A DNA stretch of 64,000 nt from Zingiber officinale (Eukaryota; Streptophyta; Magnoliopsida; Zingiberales; Zingiberaceae): positions 48,516,722 through 48,580,721 of the forward strand of contig NC_056000.1 of the NCBI RefSeq assembly GCF_018446385.1. Reading direction: 5' to 3'. This document shows, one piece after another, positions 12,785 through 22,981 of this stretch. The position numbers and the translations under genes were made by a program. Each line of letters starts with the position of its first letter. The stretch's first letter is position 1. The notes under the pieces were generated by a model that was not told the origin of the DNA, did no database searches, and was given only the letters and a program-made list of their open reading frames with translations.

Positions 12785-12902
12785 TCCTAGTCACCTTATT
12801 TCAATGACAAGAACAAGGGTTCTCATGGCCAATATGTGTCTATTAATGGGATTTTCAATGTCTTGCTTACCACGCTAATCCTACTTCTGATTGGATTTGC
12901 AG

Positions 12903-12991
12903 CTTCAAGATATCAAACTCTACACCTTCTATATGGAGCTAGATTTGCAAAAGCCATATCCAACTCGAGGAAGTGACTTATTGACATGGGA
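12903..12991 (+). pseudogene. exon-like fragment of unknown origin inside CACTA
   Basis: Flanked by an acceptor (TTTGCAG) and a donor (GAGGTAGGT), the frame reads LQDIKLYTFYMELDLQKPYP then TRGSDLLTWE without a stop. The splice-like boundaries suggest an acquired exon, but I do not recognise the protein family. Confidence 0.35.
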
Positions 12992-13182
12992 GGTAGGTGT
13001 ACCTCTTTAGTTCCGCTTTTAACCAAATATCCCTATAAAGATTCATTTGTGTGCTCTTAACATATCTATTCCTACAACGTTGTTATCTAGGATTAGCATT
13101 TATTTTGTTAAATGTGATTTATGCACCTATAATTATTTTGGTGAAGTTAGCATTCTATTAAACTAGATTATGACCTTTGCAG

Positions 13183-13285
13183 AGAACTTATTGGTAACCA
13201 AGGACTTTGTGAAGATAGTAAATTTTGGCCTTGCTCGTGAAGTTCATTCGAAGCCACCATTCACATAATAGGTTTCAACACGCTG
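13183..13285 (+). pseudogene. MHK: captured exon of a MAK/MHK-type protein kinase
   Basis: After a CTTTGCAG acceptor the frame reads ENLLVTKDFVKIVNFGLARE then VHSKPPFT, and beyond it VSTRW up to a GTAAG donor. This is the activation-loop exon of plant MHK/MAK-like CDK-related kinases (family consensus KIADFGLARE...YVSTRWYRAPE). The DFG motif has become NFG and two stop codons interrupt the loop before VSTRW, so no kinase can be made. It is a second host-gene piece carried by the CACTA element. Confidence 0.75.
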
Positions 13286-13330
13286 GTAAGCATGTTTATG
13301 ACAAACACTTGTGATCTTATATTTTTTATT

Positions 13331-13418
13331 TGATACATGTACACATTTGTTTTAGTTATTTGACATATGGTGGATTTATGTGTTTTTACAGTTTACAAAT
13401 CTCAAGTACTCCAGAGTT
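13331..13418 (+). repeat. 88 bp direct duplication inside CACTA, first copy
   Basis: This segment, with an intron-end-like TTTTTACAG, recurs at 14037-14124 with one difference seen by eye. The copies are 706 bp apart. After the repeat the two copies diverge abruptly, as expected for rearrangement or template switching in the element. Confidence 0.88.
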
Positions 13419-13522
13419 TACAAACCATCGGCTTTAGGAATTTCCATTTCTTGTTGCTCTCGAGGAACATTATATTCTGGAAGAGAGACAATGCTGAAGT
13501 AACCAGCACTTTTCTTAGATTC
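13418..13522 (-). pseudogene. minus-strand coding-like fragment inside CACTA
   Basis: On the minus strand a frame reads ESKKSAGYFSIVSLPEYNVP then REQQEMEIPKADGL and stops. It is preceded by a TTTTCTCAG acceptor-like sequence. It looks like a last exon of some plant gene inserted in opposite orientation to the BOP1 and kinase pieces. I cannot name the family; it could also be chance. Confidence 0.35.
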
Positions 13523-14439
13523 TGAGAAAATAATTTTCCAGCTCTCAAAATCAACCAACTGCAAAAGAAATGTAAGAGGGTTTTATAATCTTAATCCATT
13601 CCGCTAATACAAAGATGTGAAAAAACAGAAACCAAGTTAGCAGCAAAAATCACTGAAGGAATTATCTGGGAAAGATGAAAGCAGCAAAAAAAGCTCATAC
13701 TTGAGTCATGATTTGTTGTAGTTCCACTTAATTAACACTTTCACTGCATATCAACCCACCTTATGTTTGCCTGCTTCATTGATTGCGTGGTGATGGTGAA
13801 TTTTATAGCTTTTACTCCTTATTGTATTATGTCTATTAGCCATGTGTATACAAAGGGCACAGTTGCATTCTTGCTTATGAGATTTGGAAGATGGCATCAG
13901 AGGTAGTACAATAAATAGTATATCTCTTCATTTGCTTGTTAACTATGAACATTTTCTTTGTTCTTCTATGCTTCCTTCACTGTTATATTCGTTATCTTCC
14001 ACAGCAGCCTTTAAAAACTCAGTATTCTATTTTATTTGATACATGCACACATTTGTTTTAGTTATTTGACATATGGTGGATTTATGTGTTTTTACAGTTT
14101 ACAAATCTCAAGTACTCCAGAGTTGAAATTGATGAAGTGCGGTTCGAGTGGGCTGAATGCATGCTAGATTACATTTGAGACAGTTGTACCTTGATGTGTT
14201 AACAGAATGTTATACTTTGATTTTGATATCTATTAGCTAGCTTTTGATGTAAAAAGAATGTTTGGGTATTTTATGGATATTGTTGTAAGAAGATTATTTA
14301 TATAATTTGTGAATATTTGTGTATTTTATGGATATTATTGAATGAAGAATATTTGTACAATTTATGAATATTTATGTATTTTTTTTTGTTATTGTCTGTT
14401 TTAAAATCAAATCTGTGCTGTTAAAAAATATACATATTA

Positions 14440-14748
14440 CATCGGTTTTCCACCGATGTAAAACCGGTGTTATAAAGTAATATTACATCGGTCATTTACC
14501 GCTGCCAAAACTGGTGTTATTAACATACAATATTACATCGGTTTTACACCGTTGATGAAACGGTGTCGTTAAGTGATACTACACCGGTTAATAACCGATT
14601 CGAAGACCGGTGTCGTTAAGTGATACTACACCGATTTTAACCCGATGTCTAAAATGGCAGACTTTTAACATCGGCTTCATAGACATCAGTCGAAAATCAA
14701 ATAGACACCGGTGGAAAACCGATGTCTATCAAGGTTTTTGTTGTAGTG
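14440..14748. repeat. CACTA right subterminal repeat array and terminus
   Basis: Five or more ACATCGGTTTT...ACCGATGT-type units alternate in both orientations and end in GACATCGG-type motifs next to the TAGTG tip. They mirror the left array and support the element boundaries. Confidence 0.8.
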
Positions 14749-15505
14749 CGCCGGCAACGGAAAACCCTCTCGCCCACAAATTTCCCAGCGACGGAAAACC
14801 CTCACACCCACAAATTTCTCGACCCTAACCCCTTGTGTCCGCGACGGCCTCCAGCGTCTCCGACGACCTCCAGCGGTCACGACTCACGCAAAAACTGACC
14901 TCCGACGACCAATTACAGCGTCTGCTCGAAATTCTAGCTGTTGGTGTGAAGTTTGAGCTTTCCTTTAATTGCTTCCTATTTAAAAGTTTGAGTTCCAGAT
15001 TTGATATTGAATTTTGTTGATTAAACTCCTACATGATACAACAAGAAAAAATTGCACTACTAAACTCTTTATGTATTTCCTCTAAACTATTAAGAAAAAA
15101 TTGCACTAATACACTAGAATTTGCCTCGGAGTTTCCAGTGCTACGCGCTTTGCAACTCGCAGGTGCTGCTCATAATTCCAACTGTTGGTGTGAACAAGTT
15201 TGAGTCCCAGATTAAGGCTCACTTCCAAATAATTTTTAAATACAAGTTTGAGCTCACTTGGGAATAATTGTACTTAACTACTGCAACAACAAATTAAGGC
15301 TCACTTTATGAATTGATTTTGCATTTACTAGGGAATTCTAGTTCTTAGTTAATTACTGTTCTTGATAATATCTGGAGCATTTGATAATTAAAGAGAAGTT
15401 GGGCATGTAGTAATTTGACATAAAATTATTGTTTTAGATGCTTCTTTTGTGACTATTTTTTTTTTGCCCTAAATAGAATTTTTTTACAGGATCAAAGTAA
15501 TTATC

Positions 15506-18120
15506 ATGAAGGGTGAATCTACAAGTTGTCGTCGTTTAAATTTTGAAGGAAATGAAGATAGTCAGGAAGGTGACTTTGATATTATTGATGAAGTAATAAG
15601 AATGATATTGGGAATGTCTTGAGCTTTAGTATATCAAATTTTTCTTTTTAGCCATTTTGCTTTGTTTGTTTGATTGTATAGGCTTGAACATTGAAATAGA
15701 TTTGGATATGCCACAAATGGGATTGGAATTTGAGACAGAAGAAGATGCATATCAATTTTATTTGACATATGCTAAAAATGTTTGATTTGGTGTAAGGAGA
15801 GGTAGACTCCACAAGGATGAATCGGGTAAATTACTTGATAGAATTTTTTATTGTTGTGCCCAAGGTAAAAGAGGAAAAGACAAACGAGATCTTTATGCCA
15901 AAGCAAGTCGTGATGAAACAAGATTTGGTTGTGAGGCTAAAATGAAGATTTGTAATTGGAAAAAAAAACAAGTTTACTGTGGTGTAGTTTGTTAAAGAGC
16001 ATAATCATTATCTCTCAAGTCCAAACAAAACGCACCTCTATAGAAGTTATATAAATATATCTTCTTCTGCAGCGATATAAATTGAGATGGTAAGTGATGT
16101 GGAAATCCCCCCAAAAGCATTTCATGATCTTATGATGAGGCAAGTAGGTGGGAGGGAGAATTTAGAATTTATTCCTGAGGAATATAAAAACTACTTGCGA
16201 TCCAAAAGAACAATAAATATGAGAGTTAAGGATACAGGGGGTGTATTGGAATATCTGCAGAAAATGCAGTTCGATGATCCTAATTTTTTTATGTTATCCA
16301 AGTTGATGAAGATGATTTGATTACTAATATTTTTTTGTCTGATGCTAAGATGAGAGCTGATTATGCTAATTTTGAAGATGTTGTTTACTTTGACACAACC
16401 TACAAAAAAAATAATGAAGGTTGACCAATTACATTGTTTATAGATGTTAATCATCATAAACAATCCATACTTTTTGGTATCGCTTTATTATATGATGAAA
16501 TCAGTTTAACTTTTGAGGGGTTATTTGATGCATTAACTAGAGCTATGAGTGAGAAAAAGCTAACTACTATTCTTACAGATCAAGATGCAATAATGACAAA
16601 AGCATTAGCTTCTAAATGGCCTGAAACACATCATCGTTTGTGCATTTGGCATATTTATCAAAATGTTGTCATACATTTGAGTGGAGTTTTTTCTAAGTTT
16701 AGAGACTTTGTTAAAAATTTTACCTCATGTATATATGATTTTGATGAAGAGGAAGATTTTATTTCAGCATGGAACATGATGTTAACCAAGTATGTACTTG
16801 AAGACAATAATATTAATTGGTTAAGGTGCATGTACAACATTAAGAAAAAATGGGCTTTAATATATGGACGACAAATGTTTTACGCAGATATGACTACAAT
16901 ACAAAGAAGTGAGAGCATGAATAGTATTGTGAAAAAAGTATGTCACTTATAAACACAAGTTTTTATACTTCTTCAGTCACTTCCAAAGACTCCTTGATGA
17001 TCGTCAATATGAGGAATTAAAAGTTGATTTCAAATCAAATACAATTGTTCCCTATTTAATATTTCCAATTGAGATTTTAAAGTATGCTAGTGAAATTTAT
17101 ACTCCTGAGGTATACAAGTGTTTTCAACAATAGTGGTGCTTATCTCATGATTCTAATCTAGAAATTTGTGAGAATGTTGATACATTTACAAAATATAAAG
17201 TTACTCCTCACAACAAGAAAAATCATCATATAGTTACACTTGATAAGAAGTATGAAAAAATTAAGTGTAGCTGTAGAAAATATGAATTTGCTGGAATTTT
17301 GTGTTCTCATATTCTGAAAATATTTATGTGAAAAAATATCATGAAGATCTCAAGTGATTATGTATTGAAAGGGTGGACAAAAAAAGCAAAAATTGGATAT
17401 TTTGGAGTTAATGATTCAATGGCCAACAATGCTAGTTTGGATCCAAAAGTACTTTAAAACATGCGTTACAAAGAGTTGTGTGGGTTGAATGTTCAATTGG
17501 ATACCAATGCAGTAGAAAGGGATGATACTTACATGTTTGTTAAAGATGTTATGTTGAGCTTGTGTAAGATGGTGGATGATAAGTTACAAGGTAATGAATC
17601 AAATGTCCAACATTCAATATGAGCCAAGCATCTTGGGAATTTGATTATGGTGAAGGGAACTCTCTTGGAGTGAAAGGGATTAAAATGAAGAAAAAAACGG
17701 TGTCAGGTAAGAGGTTGAAAGGTGGGTTAGAGAAGATTTCAAGGAAAAGAAAAGCAACGAGGAAAACAAACCAAGCTTCAACAATTGTAATGGTTTCTAT
17801 TCCATAACTTCGCAAATTTTGTTCATTTGGTATTATTTGTTGTTAAATTCGAATAACTTAAATCATTCTATTTTTTTATAACACAGGGTATAGATCAAAC
17901 TATTTCCAGCGTGGCTAGCGTACATGTGACTGAATCAATCATCAAGTTGGTATTTGTTTTATTTATGTTAATCTAAGATAATTTATGTTATAACTATCTA
18001 AGATTGTATTTTATTTTTTTTATTTTAGTCTATAAATTTTGTGCCAACAATTGGTAGTTTCAATATGACTGAGACTCAATTTCCACCATTATTGGCATCA
18101 CTATTTTCTCAGGTATATAT
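15506..18120 (+). pseudogene. MULE transposase, FAR1-like, decayed
   Basis: Mutator-like DDE transposase related to FAR1/FHY3. A start at 15506 (MKGESTSCRRLNFEGNEDSQ) leads, after an intron-like gap, to a FAR1 DNA-binding domain from 15720 (FETEEDAYQFYLTYAKN, RFGCEAKMKI). The MULE catalytic domain follows at 16370-16960 (DVVYFDTTYKKN, ILTDQDAIM, HHRLCIWHIYQN), then a SWIM zinc finger at 17268-17325 (CSCRKYEFAGILCSH). A C-terminal tail with intron-like breaks ends in TETQFPPLLASLFSQ near 18110. The gene is dead: a stop at 15783 replaces an expected Gly codon before FGVRRG, a frame change separates MLSKL (16300) from the continuing DLITNIFLSDAKM frame, and further stops occur before PITLFIDVN, after KKVCHL and in the C-terminal region. 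The catalytic Asp residues in DTTY and TDQD are still present. Confidence 0.88.
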
Positions 18121-18129
18121 ACATCTTAG

Positions 18130-18879
18130 TTATCACAACTTTCTTTAATTCTGATTAAAATTTATAATAGATATCACTTTCTGTTACTGCTTATTGATTG
18201 TTGGATTTTAGTTATATAACTTTGTAATTAGCAACAAAATGAAGAAACATTGTCTCTTTTGAATAAAAGGTTATGATTTGTTTTGATCAAAAGTTGATGA
18301 GGTTTTATTGGTGATGTTGGTAAGCTTGTTTTGATAGCTTTGATATTTAATGAATCCAACATCTGTTTAGTGCAGTTTCATTATTACCATGGAGTTTTGA
18401 TTCTCAATTTCTGCTAGGTGGTAATTGATTGATGAGTGTATGTTTAAACCGGTAAAAAAGATGATGATTATTAATGCTATTGTTTATTTTTGCAATAGGG
18501 GAGGGCTGCTGTTATTCTAATTGATTTGGCAAAATTGTGGAGCTGTAATTTATTCAACGTGTTTTTCCCTTTGTGATGTTGTAAGGAGCAGCAATTCTAT
18601 TGGCGGTCATCTCTATAATAAGCTTGTCTAGTGCTTGGATATATATTCTATTGATTTGAGATGGTGTCACAATTCTAAAATGTGTTTGGATGGTTTTGGT
18701 TTCAAGAAGTTGATGCAAGTCTTTTTGGTACCTCGTTTTTATTGGTATTCCCATTGGTACAATTGTTTCGGCTTCCTTTATTGGTGATTTGGTGATGTTA
18801 TAATCACTTGTAATTCTTGCTGATGTGTGCAAGAATTGGAATGGAGCAAGTCTGTCTGGATATCATGGTATGGACTTAT
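18130..18879. other. MULE internal region 3' of transposase
   Basis: T-rich sequence with no supported gene. Long poly-T and GTTTTGAT phrases suggest the element's 3' untranslated region. An open frame at 18554-18832 on the minus strand has no recognisable similarity. Confidence 0.4.
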
Positions 18880-19279
18880 TTTTGTGAGTTTGGAGGTCGT
18901 CGGGGACACTGGAGGTCGTCAGGGACGCTGGAGGCTGTCGCGGACGCGAGGGGTTAGGGCTAGGAAATTTGTGGGCGTGAGGATTTTCCGTCGCCGGGAA
19001 ATTTGTGGGTAAGAGGATTTTCCATCGTCGACGTGAGATTAGGGCTCCAACCTCCTCTGCGTTTGGGCTGGGAAACCTCACGCCGTCGCGGATGCAGGGA
19101 CGATGGAGGCTGTCGCGGATTGCGAGAGGTTAGGGTTCGTTGCCTCCTCTTGCGTTTGGGCACATGTTTCACGTGAGTTGCGTTTCTTGTGTGTACGCGT
19201 CTTGCACGTGATAACTTTTTATATGAATTTTATGATCCAGAGATGGTCCAGAAAAATTTGATCGAGAGGATCCGAACTG
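18880..19279 (-). repeat. MULE right terminal inverted repeat
   Basis: In reverse complement it matches the left repeat (8311-8583 joined to 14752 onward), including the region the CACTA element split. It shows what the left end looked like before that insertion: across the insertion point, CTCACGTCG here against CTCACGC|CGG on the left. It is followed by the right CAAACTGAG copy at 19280-19288. Confidence 0.8.
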
Positions 19280-19288
19280 CAAACTGAG

Positions 19289-19935
19289 TCAACCAGTGGG
19301 GACTCCGTCTATTCTACCTTAGATGGGTCAATCAGGCTAAGCAGCCCAATTGAGCTGTTCAATTCAAGTTAATGGTAAGCAACAATGCTCAATCTAAATG
19401 GACTGTGCAGTACAATCAACCCACTCGACCTATTTTGCTCACCCAAATCAACCAGCCGCACCAATTGATCAAATCAAGCTAACTGAACTAACCGACTCGA
19501 TCCAACCAGATCAACAGCGCAACCAAACTAGACCGACCGACTCACCCGGTCTAGATCGGAGCACTATGTATACATCCATCCATTAATCCAAAAAAGTCCA
19601 CAAGTTCAATGAAATATAGAACCTGGTTTAATGAAGAACAAGGGAAAACACTGTCTGGTCCAGTGATCAATCTACTACTTTGACAGAATAAGGATACCAG
19701 CAAGCAAACTAAAGATAAAGGTCCATGAGCAAAAGAGACATCCTTCCTACCAATCCATACCAACCAAACACGGAATCTTCACATCCTCTTCAGCCTTGCC
19801 ATTACACAATGAATGCTAGTGGGTGATGTTCTTCCATTTATAATCACCATCCAAAGTTGTCATTACATGCATCTGGTACAACCTCAACCACTCTAAGTCG
19901 GTGATTGTTTTTTGCCTCAAAATCGCTTTCCCAAA
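19289..19935. other. intergenic, 3' flank of X8 gene
   Basis: No gene supported. The part near 19400-19560 is a run of imperfect short CAACC/CCGACTC phrases, and 19600-19935 is likely 3' untranslated region of the minus-strand X8 gene. I could not identify a poly(A) signal with confidence. Confidence 0.4.
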
Positions 19936-22312
19936 CTAGCATAGCTTCAGCATCAAAGTCAAGGTTGGAAGAAGAAGAATTTGAGTTAAGAGAGACCATC
20001 TCCCTGCCTTTCGAAGCGAACTCCCGTGGCTAGTGTCGATTCCGTTGCTTGTTCCCGTTGGGCCTATTCCTCCGAGAACTCCATTTGTAGTGTTGGTTGT
20101 CGTCGGGGTGAAGGTGCTTGGTGTTAGTGAACTTGGCGGAGAGATTGTAGTTGTCGGTGTGCTTGAGGTTCCTGCCGCACTGGTCCAAGGCAAAGAATTA
20201 GAGAAGAATATGGTTAAGCTCCACTCGAATTCCCTATAATAAAATCAGTCTGTGGCTAGATTATGATTGAAGTACAATAAGATTGTATCGAGAACCCAAT
20301 CCACAGATGAGTAATAAGTTCCGAAAACTCAACAATTTGCAATGTGAGCAATTTTCATAACAGGATCACCTACTTCAACTCTTAGGAATCACCATTTTCT
20401 CCAAAGTCAATTTTAAGAAATTGCGATGATAGTTTTATATTGGTCGATAATTTAAATCGTCTTATGTGAAAACATCATCCATTATATACTTAATCTCATT
20501 TACCTCCAAGCTTCTCCAGAGTTAATTTTGCCAGTGTCCAATTACTACTAGTTCCTTTCATGTTTCACCATCCTCCATGTAAATGAAAGGGAAAAGCTAG
20601 ATTGCCGGATATAACTCATTTTCTTTCATTTATCAAAGAACCAGACACACACCAAAAAAAGAAAAACAATTAATCATCTGCAATTGTATGCAAAAAATTA
20701 GCGTAATCTTAGTGTTCTATGAGCTGAAAGAGTTAAATCAACAGAGGTCATAGAAATTGTTGATTATTTCCCTTCCCCCGGGCTTTGACGATGAAGTTTG
20801 GGTAGTGTGCATCGCATTTGCATTTCCTATCTCTTATCTCCAGAGATTTCATTGCAAATAAAGGTCCAGTAACCATAAAGCCAGCCTCTAAAATTGAGGC
20901 CTATTTGTTATCACAAGATGTTTTGCACATAGAACAGTCATTCCCTAGCTTCACCGTGATTTGTGTAAACATAAATTCTTTTCATAGATTCTATAAGTTG
21001 TGATATCTAGTTTCTAAGCTCTTTGTGCCTACTTGTAATGGCCCAAAGGTGGAGAACATGTGAATGATTAATCAAAGTAAGAAATACTTATCCTTACAGT
21101 TTGTCTCTTTCTGTAGACCACATAAAGCATTATGCTGATTAAGACACTTGTTTTGCCACCTGATTAAGACACTTGTTTAATCCTTACTTAATTTTATATG
21201 TAGGATAGTGGAAGATAGATAAGAAAAGGTTTAGAACCTTAGATCTTAACTTGGACCAGTCAATTTGTAATTGCACTCTTCAAGTGCACTACATCGACCT
21301 TTCTGTACTCTCATTTCTAGTTCTAATGGAACTTTCATCCTTTTCTTTTTTGGTGTGACTGTCTTTTCTTTTCATTATTCAAGCAGGTGAACAACTCTTA
21401 AGTAAAATCATGTGTTTAGCATGTATAAAGACCAAGACTCAATAGACTCAGCTAAAGAGTAAATTAGCGAAAAAAAATAGGATTGGACAAATAAGAACAT
21501 CATACAAAATCTTGATCATAAAATAAGCTTACAACAGGCAGTCAGGCACTTGGCAGAATAGAGAGGAATGGTAGATTATATTCTCCTTATCTTTCAAAAT
21601 ACAAAAGGGGAACCAGGCAGAGGAGAATCAGAATATAAGAAAGGTGCTTTAAAAAGTTAGGTCGGATGCTTCTGTAAACTGGAAATTCTGTAAGCCTAAA
21701 GTTTTGACCTTGTTAAACATTTACCACAGTAGTTATGAACATCATAAATCAAAATGACAATCTAAAGGTATAAAATTTTAACCTCTATAAGAGTTTCTCA
21801 CAAGAAATGGTTACCTAGCAGTTGCAGGATAGACACAGCCACTTGCACCTGCAATACCAAAACCATAGATTAGCATCATGTTCTTCCATGGATTTCAGTG
21901 ATCTGATAAGCTAAGAGAAGGGACTGCTTACTTGGATCTGAGGAGGTGAGGGTGGCTGTTCCTGAGAAGTCACAGGCTGTCTGTGCCTGTCCATTCCTCT
22001 GGTAGTAGCTGTTGGTAGCATAAGAGCAATGGGCGAGCACTGTGTTAGGGTTGTAGCATGTCCCAACTTGCAAAATAGGGCTGCAGTCAGCCCCAGCTCC
22101 ACAAGCATAGTCCAGTGTCTTTTGCAGTGCGGTTGAGCTCGCATCAGACCTGCAAACACACCAAGCAGCATCTGCCCAATTTTGACCAAAAAAAAAAAAA
22201 ACACTTTGATCAGCAACTTTAGACACCATAAGCAAACAGGAAGAAACATAAGAATCACACCTGAAACACCAAGCATGGGCACAGTGAGCAAGAGCAGCAG
22301 GGCAGCGGCCAT
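19936..22312 (-). CDS. PDCB: plasmodesmata callose-binding protein, X8 (CBM43) domain, GPI-anchored
   Basis: Small cell-surface protein of the PDCB type that binds callose (beta-1,3-glucan) at plasmodesmal necks. Four exons on the minus strand: 22261-22312, 21932-22171, 21815-21848 (only 34 bp) and 19936-20179, all GT-AG and in phase, giving 189 residues. Residues 1-17 (MAAALLLLLTVPMLGVS) are a signal peptide. The X8 domain starts at AAWCVC (19-24) and has the family pattern TLDYACGAGADC, CYNPNTVLAHCSYATNSYYQ and ACDFSGTATLT, with the expected cysteines. A Ser/Thr/Pro-rich linker (TPTTTISPPSSLTPSTFTPT) follows. The tail ends in a hydrophobic stretch (LLTQILLLPTLTLMLKLC), the usual GPI signal. 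Intron 3 is about 1.6 kb and shows no other gene. X8 proteins form a large family, so the exact paralogue (PDCB1-5 or PDCB-like) is not settled. Confidence 0.93.
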
Positions 22313-22981
22313 GGATGGAGAGGCAGAGAAAACTTGCGAGGTAAGAGAGAAGGAAAGGAAGCAAGAGAAAGGAGAGCAACTTTTTTGGGCTGCAATGTTC
22401 TGAAAAAGAGAACAAACTGAGGCTAAATTTCATTATTCTTGGCTGGTGAGATGGAATTTTCGGCTACCTCCTGTTTTTTTATATACGTACTATTTTGGGA
22501 TTCTCTAGATAGTGCTTTACACCGTAATGAAAAAAAAACATGCAATTTACAGAGTCTGAGCACTGATGTGATTGCAGTTGACTGTGACGTTCCACATTTA
22601 AAAAAGTGGGCACAGCCTGACAACATCAGAATTTGCTTCATCGATACCTTTTATTTTAGAAATGTTAGGAGAGGTGAGAAGGAAGAATCGTAGGGCGAAC
22701 GACGGCAATAAACAAAGGATAAATCTTGTGAGTGAAAAGAAGGGGCAGGCAGTGACTAGTCTGGAGGAGTGTTGGTGAATGTGCCAAGGCTCGTTCATAA
22801 ATATAATCAGAGAATTTATCAGTACACTGCGTTGATTTGATTTTATTTTATTTTTTAAAACAGAATTTTAGCCTCGAGAATTGGACAGCGCCTAGCTTGA
22901 GCTAGATCCGTCAAAACTTCAGAGAGGTGACAAAATTCTCTCGCAGTGTTTGCTTGGCTCATCAGCAATGGCGATGCTCAG
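22313..22981. promoter_or_regulatory. X8 gene upstream region / NPH3 gene 3' flank
   Basis: This 0.67 kb separates the X8 gene start from the stop of the NRL gene, both on the minus strand. It must hold the X8 5' leader and promoter and the NRL 3' untranslated region. Only AT-rich sequence and CT-rich leader-like DNA (22320-22400) are apparent; I name no specific element. Confidence 0.4.

Larger units (their letters stand above)
8584..14748. mobile_element. CACTA (En/Spm) element without transposase, carrying host gene pieces (Pack-CACTA)
   Basis: The element begins CACTATAAGAAAAAACCTC and ends with the inverse, GGTTTTTGTTGTAGTG, so the tips are the CACTA...TAGTG pair that defines the superfamily. 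CGC is duplicated at 8581-8583 and 14749-14751, the expected 3 bp target duplication. Both ends have arrays of CATCGGTTT/AAACCGATG subterminal repeats. No TNPD-type transposase or TNPA-like gene was found in 6.2 kb. Instead the interior has intron/exon-like pieces of host genes: BOP1 (10625-11577, with part duplicated at 12623-12784) and a MAK/MHK-type kinase exon (13183-13285). It must be non-autonomous. GC-rich leader-like DNA at 8880-9860 may come from further captured 5' ends that I cannot name. Confidence 0.9.
8311..19279. mobile_element. Mutator-like element (MULE) with FAR1-type transposase, interrupted by a CACTA element
   Basis: The ends are long terminal inverted repeats: 8311-8583 continued at 14752 to about 14900, against about 18880-19279 reversed. 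Aligned landmarks include GAAACGCAACTCACG, CCCACAAATTTCCC and GGACCAT blocks in matching order. A 9 bp direct repeat CAAACTGAG flanks the element. Without the 6.2 kb nested insertion the MULE is about 4.8 kb, a normal size for an autonomous MULE. It encodes a decayed transposase (15506-18120). The element lies between the deacetylase promoter and the 3' end of the X8 gene. Confidence 0.85.

Noticed and set aside
21876-22433. 185-residue single open frame over the X8 gene
   Set aside because: It reads through intron 1; the spliced model gives the correct signal peptide and X8 domain start.
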